DNA of 64,000 bases from Ga0077555 sp031367895 (GTDB taxonomy: Bacteria > Pseudomonadota > Alphaproteobacteria > Rhizobiales > Hyphomicrobiaceae), in the NCBI GenBank assembly GCA_031367895.1, contig JANLQP010000093.1, positions 1 through 64,000 of the forward strand, given 5' to 3'. The position numbers and the translations under genes were made by a program. Position 1 is the stretch's first letter. Every line of letters begins with the position of its first letter. The notes under the pieces are model-generated. The model searched no databases. It was not told the DNA's origin and saw only the letters and a program-made list of their open reading frames with translations. Of the stretch, positions 52,030 through 61,265 are shown in pieces.

Positions 52030-52090
52030 TACGCGCTCGGTAGGACAAACGGGCGGAAGTCCGGCACAGACTAGATCGAAGGCTCGAGAC

Positions 52091-53773
52091 ATGGCTAGCA
52101 ACGCGCACGCAAACGACGACCACGGCCACCACGACGAGTATCCCTCGTTCGTCAACCGTTGGCTCTACTCGACGAACCACAAGGACATCGGCACGCTCTA
52201 CCTCATCTTCGCGATGATCGCGGGCTGCGTCGGCGGCTTCCTGTCGGTGATGATGCGGCTCGAGCTCGCCGAGCCGGGCCTGCAGTATTTCGGCAACGAG
52301 CACACGTTCAACGTGTTCGTCACCGGCCACGGCCTCATCATGGTGTTCTTCATGGTGATGCCGGCGATGATCGGCGGGTTCGGCAACTGGCTGGTGCCGC
52401 TGATGATCGGCGCGCCGGACATGGCGTTCCCGCGCATGAACAACATCTCGTTCTGGCTGCTGCCCGCCTCGTTCGCGCTGCTGTTCATCTCGATGTTCTT
52501 GCCAGGCGGCCCCGGCGATTGCCGTCAGTTCATGGACACCAGCGTCAATCCGCCGTTGCCGAGGGACACATCGGCCTGCGGCGTCGGTGGTGGCTGGACG
52601 GTCTACGCGCCGCTTTCCACCACGGGCCACCCTGGCCCGGCGATGGATTTCGCGATCCTCGCGCTGCACTTGGCCGGTGCCTCGTCGATCCTCGGCGCCA
52701 TCAACTTCATCACCACCATCTTCAACATGCGCACGCCCGGCATGACGTTGCACAAGATGCCGCTGTTCGTCTGGTCGGTGCTGGTGACGGCGTTCCTGCT
52801 GCTGCTGTCGCTGCCGGTGCTCGCCGGCGCCATCACGATGCTGCTGACCGACCGCAACTTCGGCACCACCTTCTTCGACGCCAAGGGTGGTGGCGACCCG
52901 CTGCTCTACCAGCATCTCTTCTGGTTCTTCGGTCACCCGGAGGTCTACATCCTGATCCTGCCCGGCTTCGGCATGATCAGCCACATTATCTCGACGTTCT
53001 CGCGCAAGCCCGTATTCGGCTATCTCGGTATGGCCTACGCCATGGTCGCGATCGGCCTCGTCGGCTTCGTCGTCTGGGCGCACCACATGTACACGTCCGG
53101 CATGGGCGTGCAGGCGCAGGCCTACTTCATCTTCGCGACCATGGTGATCGCGGTGCCGACCGGCGTGAAGATCTTCTCCTGGATCGCGACCATGTGGGGC
53201 GGCTCGATCCGCTTCAGCGTGGCGATGCTCTGGGCGCTGGGCTTCATCTTCCTGTTCACGGTCGGCGGCGTCACCGGCGTCATGCTCGCCAACGCCGGCG
53301 TCGACCGCGCGCTGCACGACACCTACTATGTCGTCGCGCACTTCCATTACGTGCTGTCGCTCGGCGCGGTGTTCGCCATCTTCGCCGGCTGGTACTACTG
53401 GTTCCCGAAGATGTCGGGCTACATGTACAACGAGACGATCGGTAAGATTCACTTCTACCTGACGTTCGTCGGCGCCAACGTGCTGTTTTTTCCGCAGCAT
53501 TTCCTCGGCCTCGCCGGCATGCCGCGCCGTTACGCGGACTACCCGGATGCCTTCGCCTACTGGAACAAGATCTCGTCCTACGGCTCCTACATGACGGCCG
53601 CGGCGACGGTCATCTTCTTCATCGGCGTCGCCATGGCCTTCGCCGCGAAGCGCCGGGCGGGTGACAATCCCTGGGGCGAGGGTGCCACCACACTCGAGTG
53701 GACGCTGCCGTCACCGCCGGCCTTCCACTCCTTCGAGACCTTGCCGAAGATCTCGGCCAACGATCACCACTGA
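52091..53773 (+). CDS. ctaD: Cytochrome c oxidase subunit I
   Basis: A 560-residue aa3-type oxidase subunit with twelve helices. HPEVYILILPGFG carries the CuB His and the Tyr crosslinked to it. WAHHMYTSGM supplies the two other CuB His residues, and VVAHFHYVLSLG the haem ligands. The N-terminal haem a ligand is in GHGLIMVFFMVMP. It reduces O2 to water and pumps protons. It lies 61 bp after ctaC. Confidence 0.97.
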   Translation: MASNAHANDDHGHHDEYPSFVNRWLYSTNHKDIGTLYLIFAMIAGCVGGFLSVMMRLELAEPGLQYFGNEHTFNVFVTGHGLIMVFFMVMPAMIGGFGNWLVPLMIGAPDMAFPRMNNISFWLLPASFALLFISMFLPGGPGDCRQFMDTSVNPPLPRDTSACGVGGGWTVYAPLSTTGHPGPAMDFAILALHLAGASSILGAINFITTIFNMRTPGMTLHKMPLFVWSVLVTAFLLLLSLPVLAGAITMLLTDRNFGTTFFDAKGGGDPLLYQHLFWFFGHPEVYILILPGFGMISHIISTFSRKPVFGYLGMAYAMVAIGLVGFVVWAHHMYTSGMGVQAQAYFIFATMVIAVPTGVKIFSWIATMWGGSIRFSVAMLWALGFIFLFTVGGVTGVMLANAGVDRALHDTYYVVAHFHYVLSLGAVFAIFAGWYYWFPKMSGYMYNETIGKIHFYLTFVGANVLFFPQHFLGLAGMPRRYADYPDAFAYWNKISSYGSYMTAAATVIFFIGVAMAFAAKRRAGDNPWGEGATTLEWTLPSPPAFHSFETLPKISANDHH

Positions 53774-53863
53774 AACTGAGTTGCGGCAGCCCCGGCGACG
53801 GGTCTGCCGCGTTGATGGGACTTTTCAGGTCCCGCATTGCACACGAGGACAACTGGCACACCT

Positions 53864-54787
53864 ATGGCTGACAGCAGCATCAGATTCGAGCAGACGGCAG
53901 CCGACGGCGGCTCGGTCGGAGACTTCGTCGCGCTGATGAAGCCGCGCGTCATGTCACTCGTTGTCTTCACGGCGCTCACCGGCCTTGTCGCGGCGCCCGG
54001 TCACCTGCACCCGTTCCTCGGTGCTTTCGCCATCATCGCCATCGCTATCGGCGCTGGCGCCTCCGGTGCGCTGAACATGTGGTGGGACGCCGACATCGAC
54101 GCGCAGATGACGCGCACGCAATCGCGGCCGATCCCGGCTGGCCGCGTCACCGCCGACGAAGCACTGACCTTCGGCATGGTTCTGAGTATCGGCGCGGTGC
54201 TGACGCTCGGCGTCATCGTCAACTGGGTCGCAGCCGGCCTGCTGGCGCTGACGATCGCCTTCTACGTCGTCGTCTACACCATGTGGCTGAAGCGCACGAC
54301 GCCGCAGAACATCGTCATCGGCGGCGCCGCCGGCGCCTTCCCGCCGATGATCGGCTGGGCCGCCGTCACCGGTTCGGTCAGCCTCGACAGCATCATCCTG
54401 TTCCTCATCATCTTCATGTGGACGCCGCCGCACTTCTGGGCGCTGGCACTGCTCAAGGCCAAAGACTACGAGCGCGTCGGCGTGCCGATGCTGCCCGTCG
54501 TTGCCGGCGCTGCCGAGACCAAACGCCAGATCGTCATCTACAGCGCCATCCTGGTGCCGCTTGCCGTCACGCCCGTGCTGACCGGCCTCGGCGGCATCGC
54601 CTATGGCGTCACCTCGATCGCCCTTGGCGCCGTGTTCATGGGACTCGCTTTGAAACTGCGCCGCGCGCCTGAAGGCGAAGCCGCCGACACGGCCGCGCGC
54701 CAGCTGTTCGCGTTCTCGATTCTCTATCTCTTCGTGTTGTTCGCGGTGATCCTTGCGGAGAAGCTTGTCGCGCAGGTGCTCGCATGA
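53864..54787 (+). CDS. ctaB: Protohaem IX farnesyltransferase (haem O synthase)
   Basis: A 307-residue UbiA-type prenyltransferase with about nine helices. NMWWDADIDAQMTRTQSRP is the NxxxDxxxDxxxxRTxxRP motif that binds the farnesyl diphosphate-Mg complex. DYERVGVPMLPVV is the second conserved segment. It makes haem O, the haem A precursor. ATG 53864 is preferred over an upstream TTG. Its stop overlaps the next start (ATGA). Confidence 0.95.
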   Translation: MADSSIRFEQTAADGGSVGDFVALMKPRVMSLVVFTALTGLVAAPGHLHPFLGAFAIIAIAIGAGASGALNMWWDADIDAQMTRTQSRPIPAGRVTADEALTFGMVLSIGAVLTLGVIVNWVAAGLLALTIAFYVVVYTMWLKRTTPQNIVIGGAAGAFPPMIGWAAVTGSVSLDSIILFLIIFMWTPPHFWALALLKAKDYERVGVPMLPVVAGAAETKRQIVIYSAILVPLAVTPVLTGLGGIAYGVTSIALGAVFMGLALKLRRAPEGEAADTAARQLFAFSILYLFVLFAVILAEKLVAQVLA

Positions 54788-55149
54788 AGAATGGGACAGA
54801 TGCCGGAGACTTCCGGGTACCGCGTGGCTTCGGAGCGTTGATCGGCCTGTTGGCATTCGCAGTCGGGGAATTGGTGGGCTGGCCGCGCTGGGCGAGCCTG
54901 GCGCTCGGATGCGCGGCCGCGGCAATTTTCGTTTCTCAGCTCTTCGTTCGGCACCAGTCACCGCAGGCGCCGTCCGAGGGTGTTGCACCACAACAGGTCG
55001 TCGTACAGGCGCCTATCGACAGCGTCGCCGAGCGCCGCCAGCGCGGCCGCAACATCGCCATCGGCCTCGCGCTCGCAGTGCTCGTCGCGTTGTTCTACGT
55101 CGCCACGATCGTTCGCCTCGGTAGCAACGTCGCGAACCGGGCACTCTGA
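54784..55149 (+). CDS. CoxF-like small membrane protein
   Basis: A 121-residue protein with two N-terminal helices (about 14-32, 35-52) and one C-terminal helix (about 90-108). A small protein at this place between ctaB and ctaG is usual in alphaproteobacterial cta operons and is often named CoxF. Function in assembly is unclear. Its ATG overlaps the ctaB stop, so it is translationally coupled. Confidence 0.8.
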   Translation: MKNGTDAGDFRVPRGFGALIGLLAFAVGELVGWPRWASLALGCAAAAIFVSQLFVRHQSPQAPSEGVAPQQVVVQAPIDSVAERRQRGRNIAIGLALAVLVALFYVATIVRLGSNVANRAL

Positions 55150-55154
55150 GCCAC

Positions 55155-55769
55155 ATGCAACAGCGCGCCACATCGAAGGTCAACTCCAGCAACCGCCGCG
55201 TTGCGCTCGTCTGCGCGACGGTCGCAGTCGGCATGGTCGGTCTCGCCTATGCGTCCGTGCCGCTGTATCGGCTTTTCTGTCAGATGACAGGCTTCGCCGG
55301 TACGACGCAGCGCGTGACCAAAGCCTCGACCGAGGTGCTAGACCGCATCATCACCGTCCGCTTCGACGCCAACGTCGGCCCAGGCCTTTCCTGGGACTTC
55401 CAGGCCGTGACGCCGACCATCGACGTGCGCGTCGGCGAGAACGCGCTGGCCTTCTACAAGGTTCGCAACCGCTCCGAAAAGGCCGTCACGGGCACGGCGA
55501 CGTTCAACGTCACCCCGGATCAGGCCGGCGGCTTCTTCAACAAGATCCAGTGCTTCTGCTTCACCGAGCAACGTCTCGAGCCGGGCGAAACCGTGGAAAT
55601 GCCGGTCAGCTTCTTCATCGATCCGGCGATCGTGAAGGACATGGACGGCGCTCAAATCCGCAATATCACGCTGTCCTATACGTTCTTTCCCGTAGACCAG
55701 CCGAAGGTGAAAGCCACAGCCGTGACGCCGGCCGAGACGTCTGGTCCCGCCGTGCGCAAGGGATCGTGA
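55155..55769 (+). CDS. ctaG: Cytochrome c oxidase assembly protein CtaG (Cox11)
   Basis: A 204-residue protein with an N-terminal helix (about 15-35) and an immunoglobulin-like periplasmic domain. The CFCF copper-binding motif is in NKIQCFCFTEQRLEPGE, and YRLFCQMTGFAGTT marks the juxtamembrane Cys. It delivers copper to the CuB site of subunit I. It begins 5 bp after the CoxF-like gene and precedes ctaE. Confidence 0.95.
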   Translation: MQQRATSKVNSSNRRVALVCATVAVGMVGLAYASVPLYRLFCQMTGFAGTTQRVTKASTEVLDRIITVRFDANVGPGLSWDFQAVTPTIDVRVGENALAFYKVRNRSEKAVTGTATFNVTPDQAGGFFNKIQCFCFTEQRLEPGETVEMPVSFFIDPAIVKDMDGAQIRNITLSYTFFPVDQPKVKATAVTPAETSGPAVRKGS

Positions 55770-55906
55770 GACGTAATTGATTTTCCGCCGGGTCGTTCCG
55801 GAGCACGGGTAACGAGTTGAGATGTGCCGCGAGGCACGGCACGAAACAACGGTTGCTGCGGCTTCCAAGTCGAGAGCCGCAACGAGACGGGGAAATGGAG
55901 ACGAAT

Positions 55907-56842
55907 ATGGCCGACGGTCACGCGAAGCATCACGACTACCATCTGGTGAACCCGAGCCCCTGGCCGCTCGTCGGCTCGATCGCGGCCTTCGTCATGGCAG
56001 TCGGCGCCATCGTCTGGATGAAGACGCACGGCTCGGCGGACGCCAAGGTGCTCGGCCTCAGAGGTCCGCACATGTTCGCGATTGGCTTCGCGCTCGTCCT
56101 TTTCACCATGTTCATGTGGTGGCGCGACGTCATCCACGAAGCGCACTCCGGTGATCACACGCCGGTCGTGCGCCTGCATCTGCGCTACGGCATGATCATG
56201 TTCATCGCCTCCGAGATCATGTTCTTCGTCGCCTGGTTCTGGGCCTACTTCGACGCCTCGCTGTTCCCGGCCGCCGTCGAGGCGCTGCCGATCACCGGCG
56301 CCGACGGCCTCGTAACCCAAGGTAAAGATCTGATCGGCATGGTCGATCGCTACAAGCTGTTCGGTGGCGTCTGGCCGCCGAAGCCGACGGCGGACGGCGC
56401 GTTCAAGCAGACATTTGACCCTTGGGGCCTGCCGCTGGTCAACACGCTGATCCTGCTGCTCTCGGGCACCACGGTCACCTGGGCACATCATGCGCTGCTC
56501 GAGAACAACCGCAAAGGGCTGATCTGGGGCCTGACGCTCACCGTCATTCTCGGTGCGTTGTTCACAACCTGCCAGGCCTACGAGTACGGCCATGCCGGCT
56601 TCACGTTCGCTAACCACCTCTACGGCTCGACGTTCTTCATGGCGACAGGCTTCCACGGCGCGCACGTGCTGATCGGCACCATCTTCCTCGCCGTCTGCCT
56701 GTTCCGCGCGATGAAAGGCCACTTCTCGCCGAAGCAGCATTTCGGCTTCGAGGCGGCTGCCTGGTACTGGCATTTCGTCGACGTGGTCTGGCTGTTCCTG
56801 TTCATCTGCATCTACGTGATCGGCGCCGGCAAGGGGCACTGA
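55907..56842 (+). CDS. ctaE: Cytochrome c oxidase subunit III
   Basis: A 311-residue membrane protein with seven helices. HYHLVNPSPWP-type start (HHDYHLVNPSPWPL) and ASEIMFFVAWFWAYFDASLFP are typical. GGAG lies 6 nt before ATG 55907. It stabilises proton pumping of the aa3 oxidase. In related genomes DUF983 and SURF1 follow directly; here a PagL-like gene follows instead. Confidence 0.96.
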   Translation: MADGHAKHHDYHLVNPSPWPLVGSIAAFVMAVGAIVWMKTHGSADAKVLGLRGPHMFAIGFALVLFTMFMWWRDVIHEAHSGDHTPVVRLHLRYGMIMFIASEIMFFVAWFWAYFDASLFPAAVEALPITGADGLVTQGKDLIGMVDRYKLFGGVWPPKPTADGAFKQTFDPWGLPLVNTLILLLSGTTVTWAHHALLENNRKGLIWGLTLTVILGALFTTCQAYEYGHAGFTFANHLYGSTFFMATGFHGAHVLIGTIFLAVCLFRAMKGHFSPKQHFGFEAAAWYWHFVDVVWLFLFICIYVIGAGKGH

Positions 56843-56967
56843 GCCACCGCTGACATCGTCGACTGTTTAGAATTGCCAACGGCTGCGAACGGGACCACCG
56901 TCGCGGCCGTTACTCTTCGCACGGTTGCTGTTTCCAGTGCCGTGCCGATGCTGTGGTGGATGCCAAG

Positions 56968-57525
56968 ATGCGAACCGCAATCTCGCACGCTCTCATGACC
57001 GCTTTGACCGGTTGCGCTGTCGCGTTCGGAACCGGCGCCGCCCGTGCCGAGGACAGCTTCCTCCGTGAATTCAAGATCGGCGGCCTCTATCACGACGTCG
57101 GCGACATGTGGAGCGGCTTCCGGCTCGAGCCGCGTTCGGTCGATGTCAACGTCGAGGTGCTGTTTGGGCCGCATATCGAACTTCTCTGGGGCACACTCCG
57201 GCCGGCGATCGGCGCCACGATCAATACGCGCGGCGCCACCTCGAAAGCCTATGTCGACGCACGCTGGGAAATCGAATCGCCGACCGGCATCTTCTTCGCA
57301 TTGGGACTCGGGGCTGCCGTGCATGACGGCAACCTCGGCGCATCCGACCCGGATCGCAAAGCGCTCGGCTCTCGCATTCTTTTCCACATCCCCGCCGAAC
57401 TCGGCTGGCGATGGGACGGCCACAACAGCATCTCGCTCTACTTCGAGCACATCTCGAACGGCTACACACAAGACTACAACGAAGGCCTCGACGCCATCGG
57501 TGTGCGCTATGGCTACCGGTTCTGA
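56968..57525 (+). CDS. PagL-like lipid A deacylase (acyloxyacyl hydrolase)
   Basis: A 185-residue outer-membrane beta-barrel-like protein with a signal peptide (about 1-28, ending ARAED). Alternating hydrophobic strands, FEHISNG near the C-terminus (PagL His-x-Ser-Asn motif), and a final aromatic Phe typical of outer-membrane proteins (YGYRF). It should remove a 3-O acyl chain from lipid A. ATG 56968 is preferred over GTG 56953. It lies 125 bp after ctaE. Confidence 0.83.
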   Translation: MRTAISHALMTALTGCAVAFGTGAARAEDSFLREFKIGGLYHDVGDMWSGFRLEPRSVDVNVEVLFGPHIELLWGTLRPAIGATINTRGATSKAYVDARWEIESPTGIFFALGLGAAVHDGNLGASDPDRKALGSRILFHIPAELGWRWDGHNSISLYFEHISNGYTQDYNEGLDAIGVRYGYRF

Positions 57526-57549
57526 GCAACGGCTGATATAGTCGCGGCC

Positions 57550-58116
57550 ATGAGCGCGCTGCCGAAACAAGTCATGACCGCCGACGAGTTCCTGGCTTGG
57601 GCTGAACAGCAACCCAAGTCGGAAGATGGCAAGTATGAACTGGCCGATGGGTTGGTGATCCAGCAACAATCGGAGCGGATCATCCACGTCGAGGTGAAGA
57701 CCGCGCTGACTGGTGCACTGCGGGAAGCCATCGTCCGATCGAAGGCGCCGTGTTTCTCGGTCGGCGATGGGGCGACCATCAGGGTGTCGCCGGCGAAGGT
57801 CTACAAGCCCGACGGTCTTGTCTATTGCGGGCAGCGCCTGCCCCCCGAGACGGTCGAGGTCGAGGCACCGGTGCTCGTCTTCGAGATTCTGTCCGAAGAC
57901 AGCGTCAAGCGGGACCACGGCGATAAGGTCGAAGCCTACTTCGGGTTTCCGTCAGTCCAGCACTACCTGATCGTCGATCCGGAACGGCGCGCCATTGTGC
58001 ACCATCGACGCGGACCAGACGAAAATCTCCTGACTCGCATTCGAAAGTCGGGCACGCTGCGCTTTGATCCTCCAGGCATCGAGATCGACCTTGCCGATGT
58101 GTTCGAGCGCGATTAA
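57550..58116 (+). CDS. Uma2-family PD-(D/E)xK endonuclease-like protein
   Basis: A 188-residue protein with the Uma2/DUF820 pattern: MTADEFLAWAEQQP, YKPDGLVYCGQ, LVFEILSEDSVKRDHGDK, and KVEAYFGFPSVQHYLIVDP. The Asp in KPDG, Glu in FEILS and Lys in GDKVEAY line up with the nuclease core. The family is very abundant in cyanobacteria and sporadic elsewhere; its role is unclear. It overlaps no neighbour and starts 24 bp after the PagL-like gene. Confidence 0.85.
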   Translation: MSALPKQVMTADEFLAWAEQQPKSEDGKYELADGLVIQQQSERIIHVEVKTALTGALREAIVRSKAPCFSVGDGATIRVSPAKVYKPDGLVYCGQRLPPETVEVEAPVLVFEILSEDSVKRDHGDKVEAYFGFPSVQHYLIVDPERRAIVHHRRGPDENLLTRIRKSGTLRFDPPGIEIDLADVFERD

Positions 58117-58165
58117 CCGCGCCCTCAGTCGCATTGAATTTCCACTCCGTCCCTGGTCCGCCCAC

Positions 58166-59242
58166 ATGTCCACGCCACCCGCCGAACCCGAAGTCCTCAT
58201 TCGCGTCGATGGCCGCGCCGGCCGCATCACCATGAACCGTCCGAAGGCGCTCAATGCGCTCACGCTCGGCATGGTCCGCGACATCCGCGAAGCCCTCGAC
58301 GCGTGGACTTCCGATCCAGCAGTCCGCCTCGTGCTGCTCGACGGCGCCGGTGACAAGGCGCTCTGCGCCGGTGGCGACGTGCTCTCGCTCTACGACAGCC
58401 GCAGCCAGGGCTCAGCGCTCGCGCGCACGTTCTGGCGCGAGGAGTACCAGCTCAACGCGCTCATCCACCGCTACCCGAAACCGTTCGTCGCCATTCAGGA
58501 CGGCATCGTCATGGGCGGCGGCATCGGCCTCTCAGGCCATGCGCAGCACCGCATCGTCACCGAACGCTCGATGCTGGCGATGCCGGAAACCGGGATCGGC
58601 CTGATCCCGGATGTCGGCGGCACCTGGCTGCTCGCGCATTCCGCGGGCGAACTCGGCATCTACCTCGGCCTCAGCGGCGCACGCATGAGCGGCTCGGACG
58701 CAATCCAAGCCGGGTTCTCCGGCACGTTCGCGCCGTCCGCCGCGTTGCCCACGCTGAAGGCGAAGCTCACCGATCCCGTTGGCGACGCCGTAGACGAGAT
58801 CATCGATCGCCTCGCCGACGAGCATCCGGTACCGGCATCGCCGCTGATGGCCCTGAAGCCGAAGATCGACAAGTTCTTCGAGCCTGTGACGGTGGAGGGC
58901 ATCTTGCGCGAGTTGCAGACCACGACGGACGAATGGGCGCAGAAGACGCGCGCCAACCTGCTGCAGAAGTCGCCGCTGGCGCTGAAGGCCACCCTCACCG
59001 CTATCCGGCAGGCGCGGCAGTTGCCCTCGCTCGAAGCCGCGCTCAACGTCGAGTATCGGCTGTGCACGCGGCTCTTCGAGGGCGGCGAGTTCCCGGAAGG
59101 TGTGCGCGCCCTCCTTGTCGACAAGGACAAGGCGCCGAAGTGGCTTCACCGCGAACTCGCGGACGTGCCGCCAGGGGCGATAACGGCTCTGTTCGCCCCG
59201 TTCACACCCGGCGACGAACTCGGCCTCAAATCGCCGGGTTGA
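58166..59242 (+). CDS. 3-hydroxyisobutyryl-CoA hydrolase / enoyl-CoA hydratase family
   Basis: A 358-residue crotonase-fold protein. MNRPKALNAL, GAGDKALCAGGDV, GGGIGLSGHAQHRI and MPETGIGLIPDVGGTWLL fit 3-hydroxyisobutyryl-CoA hydrolase, longer than simple enoyl-CoA hydratases (about 260). It releases 3-hydroxyisobutyrate in valine breakdown, the substrate of the dehydrogenase at 11221. ATG 58166 is used because upstream in-frame codons overlap the Uma2 gene. Confidence 0.88.
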   Translation: MSTPPAEPEVLIRVDGRAGRITMNRPKALNALTLGMVRDIREALDAWTSDPAVRLVLLDGAGDKALCAGGDVLSLYDSRSQGSALARTFWREEYQLNALIHRYPKPFVAIQDGIVMGGGIGLSGHAQHRIVTERSMLAMPETGIGLIPDVGGTWLLAHSAGELGIYLGLSGARMSGSDAIQAGFSGTFAPSAALPTLKAKLTDPVGDAVDEIIDRLADEHPVPASPLMALKPKIDKFFEPVTVEGILRELQTTTDEWAQKTRANLLQKSPLALKATLTAIRQARQLPSLEAALNVEYRLCTRLFEGGEFPEGVRALLVDKDKAPKWLHRELADVPPGAITALFAPFTPGDELGLKSPG

Positions 59243-59313
59243 GACCCGGCTGCTTGACCACCGGCTGAACGAATGGCCCGCGCTTGACGCTGGCCGCATT
59301 CCGGGAACGAATC

Positions 59314-59450
59314 GACGCCGGTCGAGATCTCGATCGAAGCGATCACGCTCGGCGACAGCCTTCCGACGCTTCCGGATGGCATCTCCGCCGAGCTGATGGA
59401 CGTCGCCTCCGACGCCTTCGAACGATTGCGGCGTTACCAGCGATGCTCGG
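59314..59450 (+). other. Short coding-like stretch without a start
   Basis: After a stop near 59290, one plus-strand frame reads TPVEISIEAITLGDSLPTLP followed by DGISAELMDVASDAFERLRR, which has a natural amino-acid balance. There is no ATG in frame upstream. It may be the 3' remnant of a lost gene between the hydrolase and ABC genes. I recognise no family. Confidence 0.3.
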
Positions 59451-61265
59451 TCACCCCCGATCACCCTTCCGCCTTGCGAGGCGTTGCAAAACGCGGGCGG
59501 CGCGTGCGGCGCGCTCCCCCGTCGAGGGGCGGCGCTCGTGTGTCGTGGCCGGGCCGTCACTCTTTTCACGGATGAGTTGGATCTCACGATCGTGAAAGTG
59601 CTCCAAGCCCGGCCGATGTCCGGCGTGGATCACGGTCGTCGCGGCCAGGAGATCGCGCATGTACTCCATCAATTTGAACTGACTCAACTCGTCGAGCGAT
59701 GATGTGGGTTCGTCCATGATGAGAATGTCCGGCGGATTGATCAGCACGCGTGCGAACGCGAAACGCTGCTGCTCGCCCCCCGAGAGAAGCGAACCCCACT
59801 GCTCCGTCTCGTCGAGACGGGGCACGAGGTGCTCGAGGCCGCAGCGCACAAGTGCTTCGCGCAGCTTGGCTTCATCGACGTTGCGATCGTCGTGGGGATA
59901 GAGCAATGCAGCCCGCAGACTGCCGAGCGGAAAGTACGGCCGTTGCGGCATGAACGCCACCTGCGAGGCTGCCGGCAGAAGAATCTCTCCGCTGCCCCAG
60001 GGCCACAAACCTGCCATCGCGCGAATGAGCGTGCTCTTTCCGGTGCCCGAGTTGCCTTTGATCAGCACCTTTTCTCCAGGCGAGACGACAACCTCGGCGC
60101 CGTCGACCATGAGTTTGCCGTCGTGCAAGGCGATGCTGACATTGCGCAGATGAATGCGGTCGTCGGGGCTGGTTCCGAGTTGGATCGTCTCCCGGCGCCC
60201 GACAGGTCCAAGGCTCGCGTCGAGCCGGTCGATGGCATCAGACAGCTGGGTTACGCGATGTGAGGCGGCGAACCAATCTGCCAGCCGCATGGCATTGTCA
60301 GCCAACCAGTTGAGCGCGACTTGGACTTGAGCGAAGGCTGCCGCCGCTTGCATCAGCGAACCGAGTGACAGATCGCCGGAAAGGTATTTTGGTGCGCCGA
60401 GCAACAGCGGCACGACCGGTGCCAGGACATAGTTGCTGCCGCTCAGCCACATCATGCGGCCTTGCCACGCGATCGCCCGCAAGTGCCGCACGACCAGTTC
60501 TGAAAATGTTGCATTGAGCCTTGCGTGCTCATCGTCGTCGCCGCCCATCAATGCAATGTTCTCGGCGTTGTCCTTGACGCGGGTCAGTTCGTAACGCAGC
60601 TGGGCTTCGCCGGCGGCTCGTTGCTCGACGCGACGGACCAACGGCCGGCCGAGTAGAAACATGATCGTCGTGGTAATCGCGGAATAGATGAGACAGGCGA
60701 ATACCATGTAGCCGGGGATCGAAATACCGGCGATGCTCAGGCTGCCGCCGACGACCCAGAGGATGCCGATGAAGGAGACCGCAGCCAGCAGTGCATTGAC
60801 GACGCCGAGTGAGAAATCGACAAGAAGCTCGATCGCGATTCGGCCGTCCTCGGCGATGCGCGCTTCAGGGTTGTCCGCCTCGGTGTCGACGATGGTCAAT
60901 TGATAGAAATGCCTGTCAGTCAGCCAGCGGCCGATCAACGTGGCTGTCAGCCATTGCCGCCATCGCAACTGCAAGCGCATTCGTGCATGCAGGAGGCCGA
61001 CCGATCCGGCGGCGGACAACAACGCCAGCACCACGATCAGTCCGATACCCATCGTGACCGACAGTGTGTCCTTTTGTTCGAGAGAATCGAAGAAGAACTT
61101 GTTCCATCGATTGATCGCGATTGCCGCCAAAAGATTTACGATTAAAAAGATGGACACTGCAAAGGTCAGCATCCACGCTTGGCGTTGCGTCGCGCCGCTC
61201 CAGAAGCCGACAGCGAGACGCAGGAACCGCCGCGACCGGCTTGGCGGAATAGGCGACCGAGGCAT
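59451..61265 (-). CDS. ABC transporter, fused permease/ATPase (SbmA/YddA-like)
   Basis: A 604-residue protein with an ABC_membrane_2-type domain of about six helices (about 20-330) and an ATPase domain (about 370-580). WNKFFFDSLEQKD and TDNPEARIAEDGR-like DNPEARIAEDGRIAIE are SbmA/ABCD hallmarks. Walker A is GNSGTGKSTL, signature LSGGEQQRFAFARVL, Walker B ILIMDEPTSSLDE. YddA/ABCD-like exporters or importers of peptides or acyl groups are expected. ATG 61265 is preferred; in-frame sequence upstream looks non-coding. The last 40 residues are Arg-rich. Confidence 0.88.
   Translation of the reverse strand: MPRSPIPPSRSRRFLRLAVGFWSGATQRQAWMLTFAVSIFLIVNLLAAIAINRWNKFFFDSLEQKDTLSVTMGIGLIVVLALLSAAGSVGLLHARMRLQLRWRQWLTATLIGRWLTDRHFYQLTIVDTEADNPEARIAEDGRIAIELLVDFSLGVVNALLAAVSFIGILWVVGGSLSIAGISIPGYMVFACLIYSAITTTIMFLLGRPLVRRVEQRAAGEAQLRYELTRVKDNAENIALMGGDDDEHARLNATFSELVVRHLRAIAWQGRMMWLSGSNYVLAPVVPLLLGAPKYLSGDLSLGSLMQAAAAFAQVQVALNWLADNAMRLADWFAASHRVTQLSDAIDRLDASLGPVGRRETIQLGTSPDDRIHLRNVSIALHDGKLMVDGAEVVVSPGEKVLIKGNSGTGKSTLIRAMAGLWPWGSGEILLPAASQVAFMPQRPYFPLGSLRAALLYPHDDRNVDEAKLREALVRCGLEHLVPRLDETEQWGSLLSGGEQQRFAFARVLINPPDILIMDEPTSSLDELSQFKLMEYMRDLLAATTVIHAGHRPGLEHFHDREIQLIREKSDGPATTHERRPSTGERAARAARVLQRLARRKGDRG

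Noticed and set aside
51872..53500. Minus-strand open frame of about 540 codons over ctaD
   Set aside because: Arg/His/Asp-rich antisense frame of a well conserved cytochrome oxidase gene.
57550..58116. Uma2 gene as part of a defence island
   Set aside because: No restriction, toxin or phage-defence genes surround it; it lies between a lipid A deacylase and a valine-pathway gene.
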